Assembly (NCBI GenBank): GCA_002503885.1
Contig: DASQ01000051.1
Coordinates: forward strand, 1 to 41,307
Direction: 5' to 3'
DNA from: Methanoculleus marisnigri
Lineage (GTDB): Archaea; Halobacteriota; Methanomicrobia; Methanomicrobiales; Methanoculleaceae
DNA: 41,307 bases
The translations under genes and the position numbers were made by a program. Below the pieces are notes generated by a model. It was not told where the DNA came from. It saw nothing but the letters and a program-made list of their open reading frames with translations, and did not search any database. Positions 24,556 through 32,579 of the stretch are shown here, piece after piece. Each line of letters begins with the position of its first letter. The first letter of the stretch is position 1.

Positions 24556-25242
24556 CTACCGCACTGCCGGCCGCACCATCATCAGCCCGCATCCAAACCC
24601 TTTCGCAGGCCCTATCCCATCGTACAGGACGGCCTTGAACCGCTCCGGGTCGACAACCGTGAGGATGCCCGTATAGTCGATCGTGCTGAGGCTGATATCG
24701 TGCCGTCCCTTGCGTTTCCGGAACCGCCGCTGAATATAGCCGTCAGCACGGACATCGCCCGCCGCCACCGAAAACCCGTTCGCCTCGCCCTTCATCGCAA
24801 GCCATGCAAACCCTGCCTGCTGGACGATCTCCGGCTCCGGCGGCCATTCCTCCCGGGGTCTGCCCTGCTGTTTTAACAGGGTCTTTGCCTCCATCACCAC
24901 ATCGTGGCGGTGGTGCTTTCCCTTCTCATCGCACTTCGTCCGGACGGGATTGGCACGGAGCACGAACGCAAGCTGCTGCCCGGAGCGGAGCACAGGATCA
25001 TAGAGTTTCGTCTGTATCGTCCACATCCCGCCCCGGTTCACCGGCTCACGTTCGCAGACCGAGTAGATCGTGGGCAACCCCTCGGCCTCCTCCACCCGGT
25101 AGAGAAAGTCCCGCTCCCGGTCGGGGCTATCGGTGAAGAGGTCCCAGACCATATGGTGCGCCTGGTACTCGCTTCCCATCGCCTCCCAGAACTCACGTTT
25201 CCCGGCCGCGTCAGGCCGGAGCCGTATCCTGCTCAGGAACAT
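24556..25242 (-). CDS. cas6e: Cas6e (Cse3) crRNA endoribonuclease
   Basis: A 228-residue RAMP protein that cuts the pre-crRNA at the base of each repeat hairpin and stays bound in Cascade. The N-terminus reads MFLSRIRLRPDAAGKREFWE; His29/His30 in YQAHHMVWDLF are candidates for the catalytic His of the family. The Gly-rich loop GIGPAKGFGCGLMMV is near the C-terminus. The ATG at 25240-25242 is chosen because it gives the family's usual start; it overlaps the cas5 end by 10 nt. An upstream start at 25296 would add 18 unusual residues. Confidence 0.93.
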   Translation of the reverse strand: MFLSRIRLRPDAAGKREFWEAMGSEYQAHHMVWDLFTDSPDRERDFLYRVEEAEGLPTIYSVCEREPVNRGGMWTIQTKLYDPVLRSGQQLAFVLRANPVRTKCDEKGKHHRHDVVMEAKTLLKQQGRPREEWPPEPEIVQQAGFAWLAMKGEANGFSVAAGDVRADGYIQRRFRKRKGRHDISLSTIDYTGILTVVDPERFKAVLYDGIGPAKGFGCGLMMVRPAVR

Positions 25243-25979
25243 GGCGATCCGCTCCGCATAATGCCGTAATGCTCGGCCCGGCTCCCGAACTGCCACCGCT
25301 TCCGGCTCAACGGGGTATCATACCGCAGAGTCGTCTGGACCGCCGGGATCCCTGCGTCCTGATCGCCTTCCCAGAAGACCCGCAGGTCGCCGTGGCGGAG
25401 CAGGTCCCGCAGCAGGTCGTCATCGGGAAACCGCACCGCCGCAAGCGCGGCCGCAAGGGTCTCGCCGGCAACGACCTGTGCATGCACCGGGAGAGCAAGC
25501 GGGCAGGACTTCCTGCCCAGATACAGGACGAACACCGGGTGGTTCAGGGCGTCCGCCAGCTCTTTCAGCGAGCAGGGAGCCGACGCCGAATCTTTCCAGA
25601 TGCAGACCGTCGACACGGCATCGCACCGGTAATCCCGGGTGGAGAGCACCGTCGAGAGATCCTCGCGGGGTATCGCCAGTTCCTCCCGCCGGGTGGAAAA
25701 CGAGTGCTTCTTTCTTCCCCTCCCTGCGGGCGGAACCTGAGACGTGTGGTAGTCCCGCAGCAGCACCCCGGGGGCATCCACCCGAACCGCCATCCGGTAG
25801 GCGTTCGAGAGCGCGGAAAGCCGCTCCTCCTCGTCACGGCGGATCCCCAGCGCCGCCGCGAGCAGCCCGAAGATTGCGGACCGGGACGGGTGATCGAACG
25901 TCGGGCGTGACTCCCCGACCGCAATATCGCCCCACGATGCCATCATGCCGTACAGGCGAAAGACGAGGAACTCATGCAT
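25233..25979 (-). CDS. cas5: Cas5e (CasD) Cascade subunit
   Basis: A 248-residue RAMP protein. FLVFRLYGMMASWGDIAVGE and TFDHPSRSAIFGLLAAALGI are typical of Cas5e, which caps the 5' handle of the crRNA and contacts Cse1. Starts within an 8-nt overlap with cas7 and ends overlapping cas6e, so the block is translationally coupled. Confidence 0.94.
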   Translation of the reverse strand: MHEFLVFRLYGMMASWGDIAVGESRPTFDHPSRSAIFGLLAAALGIRRDEEERLSALSNAYRMAVRVDAPGVLLRDYHTSQVPPAGRGRKKHSFSTRREELAIPREDLSTVLSTRDYRCDAVSTVCIWKDSASAPCSLKELADALNHPVFVLYLGRKSCPLALPVHAQVVAGETLAAALAAVRFPDDDLLRDLLRHGDLRVFWEGDQDAGIPAVQTTLRYDTPLSRKRWQFGSRAEHYGIMRSGSPCS

Positions 25980-27075
25980 GTTGACCAGCCACGAAATCCA
26001 GGACCTCTTGCAGCGTTCCTTCGCCGGCGTAAGCGTTCATCTCACGATGGGCGTCGCTGCAGTTCCCGTATACGGCATCCATCTTATCGCGGGTCTCCTT
26101 CAGCGCTCCGATAGCGCTCCCGAGCAGGTCATTCTCCTGCAACGGTCTCAGGTACGCGACCGAGAGCGAGCGGGGCTGCTGGCACCCCTTCTCTGCAAGC
26201 AGGTACGACGCGTATGCCCGTGACGCAAAACTGTTCTGCTTGCCGGTCGGCGCAACCTTTGCCGCCGCTTCGACGAGGGCGCGGAGAGCAGCCCCGGCGA
26301 GCGCTTCGTCGCCGCCCAGGTTCTCGCGCAACAGATCGCGGTTGACACAGACGTAGAGGTAAAAGAGGCCTGACGCGAACTCCGTCTCCCCGAGGTGTCC
26401 GGCACCCATATCCTCATCGCCCCGGTTGAGGTCGTCGACCGCCGTGAAGTAGTCGTCCTCGACTGCGACCGCATGTACCGTGACCGCGTGGGAGACCTGC
26501 ACCGCCGCCTCCGTGTTGTAGATCGGGGACGCTGCCAGCATACGGCCGAACATGGCGATATCTGCCGCGGTGTGCCGCTCCATCAGGAGTTTCTTATCGT
26601 TGTCGCCGGGGTCGCTCCCCGTGGCTGCCAGGTTTGCGATCAGCGCGTCGATAGCGGCGATCTCTTCCGGGCTGAAGTGGGCGAGCTGCTCGATCTCGAG
26701 GGCGCCCTCACCGGCTTTCAGTTTCCCAAAGCCGCCGGCGATCTCCGCGGCCCACTTCCGGGCTTTATCCTCGGCGACAGGCTTGAATGTGACAGGTGCA
26801 TCTTTGACGCCCGAAAGGATCCCTGCAAGGCTGACGCCCGATGTCAGGGACCGGTGGATCTGCGTCCCCATCTCCTTCGTCCTGATGCCGAGGTGCCCGG
26901 CAAGTGCGTCAGTAAAGATATCCGACGTCCTCCAGGCCCTCTTCAGGCTCTGCGACGAGACGCGCAGGCGCTGGGCGCCGCCCATCATGGCGGTCTTGGG
27001 TCTGCCGAGATCGTCACGGTTCAGGTTCGACGGCGGATACGATACGAGCATGTGTAACTGAATAAATTCACTCAT
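25972..27075 (-). CDS. cas7: Cas7e (CasC/Cse4) backbone subunit
   Basis: A 367-residue protein with the family opening FIQLHMLVSYPPSNLNRDDL, then QRLRVSSQSLKRAWRTSD. Six copies normally line the crRNA and kink out every sixth base, which matters for the guide-target match described at 29311-29353. It has a strong ribosome site (GGAGGAG, 5 nt before the ATG), as expected for the most abundant subunit. Confidence 0.96.
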   Translation of the reverse strand: MSEFIQLHMLVSYPPSNLNRDDLGRPKTAMMGGAQRLRVSSQSLKRAWRTSDIFTDALAGHLGIRTKEMGTQIHRSLTSGVSLAGILSGVKDAPVTFKPVAEDKARKWAAEIAGGFGKLKAGEGALEIEQLAHFSPEEIAAIDALIANLAATGSDPGDNDKKLLMERHTAADIAMFGRMLAASPIYNTEAAVQVSHAVTVHAVAVEDDYFTAVDDLNRGDEDMGAGHLGETEFASGLFYLYVCVNRDLLRENLGGDEALAGAALRALVEAAAKVAPTGKQNSFASRAYASYLLAEKGCQQPRSLSVAYLRPLQENDLLGSAIGALKETRDKMDAVYGNCSDAHREMNAYAGEGTLQEVLDFVAGQHA

Positions 27076-27092
27076 GGTTACTCCTCCATTAA

Positions 27093-27599
27093 TTACGCTT
27101 CATTCGGGGCTTTGTCATAGTAGTCAAACGCCCAGGTGTTCTTCGTCCTCTCATTCCACCAGTAGACTCCGTCTGCAAGGCTCGCAATGTTCACGGAGCC
27201 GCCAAGCAGCCGGATTGTCCGGACCACCGCACCATACAGGTCGTCGCGGTCCTCGATCTTGAGCAGCCGCCGGAAACGCAGCCCGCTCACCCGGGCACGG
27301 TCACTGCCGTCCTTCGGTGTTGCCATCTGCTGGGCGAACCGGAGCGAGTGGTCGTTCTCCCTGACATGCGAGAGAACCCCGGCCACCACTGCAAGTTTTT
27401 CAGCATCCACGGGGGCAATCCTGGAGAGGTTCTGGCGCAGCCGGTGGAACGCCGGGACAAACGCGACCTCCTGGCTGTTCCGGCAACGCCGGAGCGCCGC
27501 CCGATCTCCACGGGCATGATCCAGACCCGCCCACCAGTCCATCAGGACCGATCTCGCGTCCGGGTTGTTCATGAACGAAATATACTGCATCTGTTTCAT
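27093..27599 (-). CDS. cse2: Cse2 (CasB) small subunit
   Basis: A 168-residue helical protein; WWAGLDHARGDRAALRRCRN and FAQQMATPKDGSDRARVSGL fit Cse2, which binds along the displaced DNA strand in Cascade as a dimer. Its ATG overlaps the cse1 stop as ATGA. Confidence 0.92.
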   Translation of the reverse strand: MKQMQYISFMNNPDARSVLMDWWAGLDHARGDRAALRRCRNSQEVAFVPAFHRLRQNLSRIAPVDAEKLAVVAGVLSHVRENDHSLRFAQQMATPKDGSDRARVSGLRFRRLLKIEDRDDLYGAVVRTIRLLGGSVNIASLADGVYWWNERTKNTWAFDYYDKAPNEA

Positions 27600-29230
27600 G
27601 GGTGTTCACCTTGACGTACGGAGCGCTTTCGGGTTCCCCTGGGCTTTGCATCACTGTCGTCAGGATCCCGGGGGAGGTCGAGCGCCTCGCGGATCTTCTT
27701 GTTTCTCGGTGAGGTGTAATTCCTGAGCATGCGCCGGGACAGGGCTATCCTTCGCGGGTCCGCGACACCGATGAGATCGGCCTGAGAATAGACCTTGAAA
27801 AGTCCTTCGGCCTCACGGGAGAGGCTCGAAAGCCACTGCAGTTTCAGGGCGGTTGTATCCTCACCCTTCTCCGTCGCCTCCCGCAACCTCTCCAGCACAG
27901 CGTAGAACTCGCTCTCGGTATCCTGCCAGAACCGGGAATCGACCTCGGGGATATTCCCGCCTGCGTCCTTTCGGTCTCCGAAGAGTGCTTTCCGGATGCA
28001 ACTGCGGGTGCTCCCTGCGACGAGATCGGCAGTCTTGATCAGTGCCGTCACAACCCCTTCGTACTGCTCACGAACCGCCTCGCCGACATGGAGCAGCGGC
28101 ATCGTGCTCTCGTTCCAGCAGACCACCTTCATGTTGTCCGTCTTGTAACCGAACGCCCAGAGCGGGGCCGAATAACCCAGATAATCGGTCAGGTTGCGCT
28201 GCCGCTCGTTCCGGAAGACCTGGACCGCCAGCGCAGGCTGCGTACGGCTTTCGGTATCGTTCTGCACAAGTCCGAGCCAGTTCCGGTACGATATCCCGTC
28301 CGCCTGCCCGTGCTTCGGGAGAGGCTCTTCGGCGTTCTTCGGCTGGTAATACGGCGTGAGCGGGTGTTTCCAGGCCCCTTTGTAGTTCACCCCGCCATCC
28401 TTCGTGGCGTATCGCGAGACAAGATCCTCAGAAGCACAACCGCAGATATCGCACCTTCCCGACTCCGGGTGATCCAGGTCGAGGCGGATCCTGCGGGGCA
28501 TGGAAAAGAAGATCTGTGCCGGGTGCACGTCGGTAGGAGCCGTAACCTCGTTTCTGGTGCTTGTGCGGGTCGGCCCCATCCAGGGGAACCGGTCGGGGTC
28601 TGCGGTTTTTGCGGCGTTGCCGAGGATCTCGAACTGGTCCCGGGGAAGGACGTTTAACCAGACGGTCTCCCACAGGGTCGTGCCCATGACCAGTGTGGTC
28701 AGCGGCCCTCCGCCCCGGAGCGACGTCCGGTGCCCCCGGCCACCGGATGGAGCGTTTGTCTGGAGCGTGAAGAGTGCCGTTGCGCAGCAGGGGCGGCAGA
28801 TCCGGCTGACCGTTCCTCGCTTCAGAAAATGGTCGGTATTCAGTTTCAGCGTCTGCTCTCCGGGCATCTCCATGAGCAACCGATCTACGGAGCTCTCGAC
28901 GCCCTCGTTGAGGTCATAGTCCTGCATAAACCGCGGCCCTTCGCCATCGAAGTTGAAAGCATGGGCATACGGTGCAAAAGCACGTTTCAGTTCATCGGGA
29001 GGTGGGGGAGTCTTAAACTTCCTCCTCCAGTCCCGGTTGTCACCGGGAGGAATTGCCGTCTGCACAAGGCCGATGAGGAACTGGATCAGCGCCCCGTTGA
29101 AATCGGGTCGGGGCGCGTCCAGCCGGATCACGGGCTCGGCCCCCCCGGTAATCTCCCGGGGGGCAATGGTTTCCCGTGCTCCGTCCCTTCGCACGACGGG
29201 TATCCATGGATCATCGATGAGATTGACCAT
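27596..29230 (-). CDS. cse1: Cse1 (Cas8e/CasA) large subunit
   Basis: A 544-residue protein with the typical start MVNLIDDPWIPVVRRDGARE. It reads the PAM, opens the DNA and recruits Cas3. The segment NAPSGGRGHRTSLRGGGPLT matches the conserved Cse1 loop region; a CDICGCASE cysteine cluster may bind zinc. AGGTG lies 7 nt before the ATG. It is the first gene of the cse1-cas2 operon, whose promoter (about 29350) lies in the 213-bp gap after cas3. Confidence 0.95.
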   Translation of the reverse strand: MVNLIDDPWIPVVRRDGARETIAPREITGGAEPVIRLDAPRPDFNGALIQFLIGLVQTAIPPGDNRDWRRKFKTPPPPDELKRAFAPYAHAFNFDGEGPRFMQDYDLNEGVESSVDRLLMEMPGEQTLKLNTDHFLKRGTVSRICRPCCATALFTLQTNAPSGGRGHRTSLRGGGPLTTLVMGTTLWETVWLNVLPRDQFEILGNAAKTADPDRFPWMGPTRTSTRNEVTAPTDVHPAQIFFSMPRRIRLDLDHPESGRCDICGCASEDLVSRYATKDGGVNYKGAWKHPLTPYYQPKNAEEPLPKHGQADGISYRNWLGLVQNDTESRTQPALAVQVFRNERQRNLTDYLGYSAPLWAFGYKTDNMKVVCWNESTMPLLHVGEAVREQYEGVVTALIKTADLVAGSTRSCIRKALFGDRKDAGGNIPEVDSRFWQDTESEFYAVLERLREATEKGEDTTALKLQWLSSLSREAEGLFKVYSQADLIGVADPRRIALSRRMLRNYTSPRNKKIREALDLPRDPDDSDAKPRGTRKRSVRQGEHP

Positions 29231-29310
29231 GTCTGTTCACCTGCATTGCCTGACCGCTCTGCACCAGTCAATGGAGCGATCTTCGCATGCGACCGGAAGA
29301 GACGAGTACG

Positions 29311-29353
29311 GCAATGTCTGGTGAATGCTTGTTGTATGATACCTTATACTTTT
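29311..29353 (-). promoter_or_regulatory. Promoter of the cse1-cas2 operon with Cascade target site
   Basis: On the minus strand: AAAAGTATAAGGTATCATAC. GTATAAG (about 29343-29349) is a good TATA box, placing the transcript start near 29322 and leaving a leader of about 90 nt. The last three bases of the box are AAG (29345-29343), the E. coli type I-E PAM. The next 11 bases (29342-29332) are GTATC-A-TACAA, identical to positions 1-5 and 7-11 of the guide at 32334-32422. A full 32-nt protospacer would span 29342-29311, covering the transcription start. TTCACCAGA also occurs on both sides of the box, perhaps as a second regulator site. Confidence 0.75.
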
Positions 29354-29443
29354 CCATCTGACCGTTCTGGTGAACCCTTCAGGCGTTATCAGGGAAAATA
29401 AGGGATAAATGTAAAATCGGATTCATTTCACGGCACATGATGA

Positions 29444-32149
29444 TCAGCCATCCCGGATCTGCAGGCCGATCTTCGGATCGTAGGTGACGATCACCTCTTT
29501 TTCCTTCAGATCCTGTGCGCGTCCCTCCCACAACCCGTCTGCAGTGGGCTTCAGAGGGATCAGGATGCTTCCTTCGCCCCTGCCGGGCAGGAGCGGTTTT
29601 ACCCGTGCGATCTCACGCTCTTCAGCCCCGGAGCAGTGTGCCGGGCCTGCTATCCGGGACTCTCTCACCGAGACCTGGCTTCTTCCCCAGGCGGCCTCTC
29701 CGCTTTCATTCCAGGGCCGGAGTTCGGCCCCGTCCTGGCGGGCCAGCACGACGGTGACGCTCGCTTCACCGAGCCGGGTCGGTGTCCGACTCTCATCCTC
29801 CCACTGCCCGTGCAGGTCCACATACCCTGCCTGCGGCCGCAGTGCGTTTATCTGCGCCAGCGCCGCATGCCCGCGGTCTTTTCCGTCTGCCTGTATCTCC
29901 CAGACCTTGAGCGCCTCGGGAACGGATGCCTGCGCTTCCTCTCCAAACACGCCTTCGATCAGCAGCCGCGCATCGTCGGGCATCACGATCCGTCCCCGGG
30001 CGGCAAGGAGGCGAGCGGTGAGCCAGAGTTGCCCGTGTTTCTCGTATACCCGCCCGGCTCCGGGGAAGACACTCGTAAACCAATCTTTTGCTGGAGCCTC
30101 AACCGGAGGGGGAGAGAGGACCAGCAGGGTGGGCATTACAACAAGCCCGCTCCTTCTCTCGCGGTGCCGGTGCAGTCTCCCGGCCCGCTGGATGATCAGG
30201 TCGATGGGCGCAAGGTCCGTAACCATCGCATCGAAGTCGATATCCAGCGACTGCTCGACAACCTGCGTTGCTATCAGTATCTTCCCTCTGCGGTCGGCAT
30301 CCGTGCTCTGCTTCCCGAACCATGCCAGCACATCGTCCTCGATCTTCTGCCGGTCTCCAACGGTGAACCTGGCGTGGAAGAGTTTGACGTGTTCGTCGCC
30401 CCATCGCGCGGCGAGGCGGTTGTATGCCTCGATCGCATCGATGACGGTATTCCGGATCCAGCAGGCGCACCGGCCTTCCAGAAGAGCCCGTTCGAGGTAG
30501 GACTCTACATCGGCTTCATCGCTGGTGAGTTCAACCGCAACGGTTCTCCGCGAAAGACGATCGGCCTGCATCGGCCTCTCTTCTACGCCCCGGGGAGAAA
30601 CTATGGTCATGAGAGGAGGGTCGGCCTCGTGTATCGGCGTTGCCGGGACCCGGAGGCCGGAGCAGTAAGCGGCAACGAACCGTTCCCGGAGTCTGATCGG
30701 GAGCGTCGCCGAGAGCAGGATTGCGCTGCCGCCAAAAGCCGCATGGAACTGCAGCAGCCGCTCGATAAGGGTGTTCATGTACTCGTCGTAGGCGTGCACC
30801 TCGTCCACGACGAGCACATGCCGGGCAAGGCCCAGGAGGCGAAGTGACTGGTGGTGGAGCGGCAGCACCGCCATGAGCGCCTGGTCTACGGTGCCGACAC
30901 CGACATCGGCGAGGAGGGCTTTCTTCCGGTTGTCCGAGAGCCAGGCTGCGCACTCAGCCGATCCCTCTTCTCCCCCGGGCGTGAAAGTCGTTTTATCGGT
31001 TTGCGGGCCGATGGACTGGCGCCAGAGATTGGAAAGGTTCCTCGCGCTGTGGGCGAGCAGAAGCGAGGGGTGCTCGCCATCCTGGAAGAGTTGTCGGTAT
31101 ATCTCCCCGAATCGCCGGTACATGCCGTTCGCGGTCGCCATCGTCGGCAGCGCCATGAAGATGCCTTCGGCAGACCCGCGCTCCATGAGGCGGTGTGTCA
31201 GTGCGAGCGCGGCCTCGGTCTTTCCGCTCCCGGTGACGTCCTCAACGATGAAGAGGTAGGGGCCTTCGGCGAGCTCGTAGTCGGCGACGGCTTCCTGCAG
31301 GGGCGTCGGGACCGCGTTTTCCGGAAGAAGGGACGCTATTCCCGGGAAGGGGGCGATGGCGGACGGCAGGACGCCTGCCCGGGCAACCGCCTCTCTTGCC
31401 CTCGGGACGGCGTAGCGCTGCCAGTACTCCTCAAGGGGCATCGGGTCCTGGCAATACCGGAAGATCTCGGCGTCCGATCCTATCCAGTCGCTCACAACAG
31501 CCAGTCCGGCGATCAGCCAGGAGATGCGGGTGAAGGACTCAGACAGTTCGGTTGAATACTGGACCGGCTCTTCCGGATCTTCCGAGAGAAACAGGGCCGA
31601 GCAGGCCCGGGCGAACTCGCACGCTGCCTTTCGGTCCATCGGGCTGAAGAGGTCGGGGAATGTGCCTCTGTCGGTGACGGGCTTTCCGTGATGGCCGGTC
31701 ACCGCCCGGATCCAGGGGAGGAAGAGATCCTCCAGATCACATGGATCCTCGTCGGGGTCTGTTCCCAACCATCTCTCGTCCCGTACCAGCGGCCACACTT
31801 CCCGCATGAAGACGAGCATGCCCATCGTCGTGTGGTGGTGGCTATACGGCATACGGCAGACAGCGCCCTGGAGGCGCGACTGGAGGTCGGGGTTGATGCC
31901 CTGGAACCGTTCGGAAAACTTTCCAATATCGTGAATGGTAAGGAAGAACAGAATAAGCGAGCGGATGTACTCGTCCCGGAGAGGCACCGCTCCGACGGTC
32001 TTCCGGAACAGCTGGGGATCATTGAGCAACTCGTTACCGACCGCTGCGACATCCAGGCAGTGATAGACGAGCAGGTGCCACGCAAGACCGTCCTCTGTAT
32101 CGTACTTTCCCCAGTAGCGGTAGATCCTGTCGATTTCGGGCGAATCCAT
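29444..32149 (-). CDS. cas3: Cas3 HD nuclease-helicase
   Basis: A 901-residue protein recruited to Cascade R-loops to nick and degrade target DNA. HD-domain ligands: His30, HD at 73-74 (TIHDIGKFSERFQG) and the SHHHTTMG cluster near 103-106. Helicase: Walker A EDVTGSGKTEA (303-313), Walker B DEVH (449-452), and motif VI QRAGRLHRHR in the later part. All key motifs are present. It is separated from cse1 by 213 bp with its own promoter downstream, so Cas3 and Cascade can be set independently. A TATA-like ATTAAAAC at about 32205-32212 may drive it; it could also be read from the guide promoter at 32446-32453. Confidence 0.97.
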   Translation of the reverse strand: MDSPEIDRIYRYWGKYDTEDGLAWHLLVYHCLDVAAVGNELLNDPQLFRKTVGAVPLRDEYIRSLILFFLTIHDIGKFSERFQGINPDLQSRLQGAVCRMPYSHHHTTMGMLVFMREVWPLVRDERWLGTDPDEDPCDLEDLFLPWIRAVTGHHGKPVTDRGTFPDLFSPMDRKAACEFARACSALFLSEDPEEPVQYSTELSESFTRISWLIAGLAVVSDWIGSDAEIFRYCQDPMPLEEYWQRYAVPRAREAVARAGVLPSAIAPFPGIASLLPENAVPTPLQEAVADYELAEGPYLFIVEDVTGSGKTEAALALTHRLMERGSAEGIFMALPTMATANGMYRRFGEIYRQLFQDGEHPSLLLAHSARNLSNLWRQSIGPQTDKTTFTPGGEEGSAECAAWLSDNRKKALLADVGVGTVDQALMAVLPLHHQSLRLLGLARHVLVVDEVHAYDEYMNTLIERLLQFHAAFGGSAILLSATLPIRLRERFVAAYCSGLRVPATPIHEADPPLMTIVSPRGVEERPMQADRLSRRTVAVELTSDEADVESYLERALLEGRCACWIRNTVIDAIEAYNRLAARWGDEHVKLFHARFTVGDRQKIEDDVLAWFGKQSTDADRRGKILIATQVVEQSLDIDFDAMVTDLAPIDLIIQRAGRLHRHRERRSGLVVMPTLLVLSPPPVEAPAKDWFTSVFPGAGRVYEKHGQLWLTARLLAARGRIVMPDDARLLIEGVFGEEAQASVPEALKVWEIQADGKDRGHAALAQINALRPQAGYVDLHGQWEDESRTPTRLGEASVTVVLARQDGAELRPWNESGEAAWGRSQVSVRESRIAGPAHCSGAEEREIARVKPLLPGRGEGSILIPLKPTADGLWEGRAQDLKEKEVIVTYDPKIGLQIRDG

Positions 32150-32204
32150 AGTAATAAACGTTCATGTCAGGGTCGGAGACGATAGGCCTGCCGGTTTGAA
32201 GAAA

Positions 32205-32212
32205 CCTGTTTT
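32205..32212 (-). promoter_or_regulatory. Possible cas3 TATA box
   Basis: On the minus strand ATTAAAAC lies about 56-63 nt before the cas3 ATG, predicting a leader of roughly 30 nt. It is weaker than the box at 32446-32453, so its use is uncertain. Confidence 0.35.
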
Positions 32213-32333
32213 AATGTCCTGTTGCAGCCGTATGGATACAGTTCGCCCCGGCGGCGCCCTCCGGGTTGTAATAGCGACCATCTTTTCCCGGGATCACCCG
32301 GCCAGAAAGAGAAGAAGAATCCGCCGCCAGTGC

Positions 32334-32422
32334 GGACTATCCCCACGCGATGGGGAACGTGAAAAGCCGGACGGCTGTTTCATTGTACGATACAGGTTCA
32401 TCCCCATAGGATGGGGAACAAC
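32334..32422 (-). ncRNA. CreA/CreR-like autoregulatory guide RNA (two degenerate CRISPR repeats and one spacer)
   Basis: Two repeat-like units start at 32334 and 32395, exactly 61 bp apart like the main array. The upstream unit in transcription (32395-32422) keeps the hairpin stem CCCCAT/ATGGGG and the 5' handle ATGAACC, with T for the final G. The downstream unit (32334-32360) keeps the hairpin CCCCA/TGGGG but has lost the handle, which a 3' end does not need. The spacer between them (32361-32393) begins, in crRNA sense, GTATCGTACAATGAAAC. Its first 11 bases match the cse1 promoter except position 6, with an AAG PAM. Downstream lies a T-rich tract (minus strand TTCTTCTTCTCTTTCT) that may end transcription. 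Expected product: one Cas6e-processed guide. Confidence 0.8.
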
Positions 32423-32445
32423 TACGTTATCATTTGTTTTTCCAC

Positions 32446-32453
32446 TATATAAT
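32446..32453 (-). promoter_or_regulatory. TATA box for the guide RNA (and perhaps cas3)
   Basis: On the minus strand CGATTATATAGTGG is a strong archaeal TATA box. Starting 24-27 nt downstream, transcription would begin at about 32424, just before the first degenerate repeat (32422). It lies about 125 bp after the end of the pit gene, which runs in the same direction. Confidence 0.65.
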
Positions 32454-32579
32454 CGACTCAGCTGCGCCGACGGCATGAAAAAATGAGGGCTGAACCCCGG
32501 GAAATAATTCGTCCTGGTGGCCGGGACACCCGACCCACTCTTCTTCGATCCAGGACGGTTATGGTCGACTCCGGCTCCC

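Noticed and set aside
23926..24876. Long plus-strand frame opposite cas1/cas6e
   Set aside because: Antisense shadow rich in Pro, Arg and His; cas1 and cas6e have all family residues.
32231..32244. A TGTATC match of the guide seed in the cas3 upstream region
   Set aside because: Only six bases match, the following bases do not, and the flanking triplet is not AAG; chance is a sufficient explanation.
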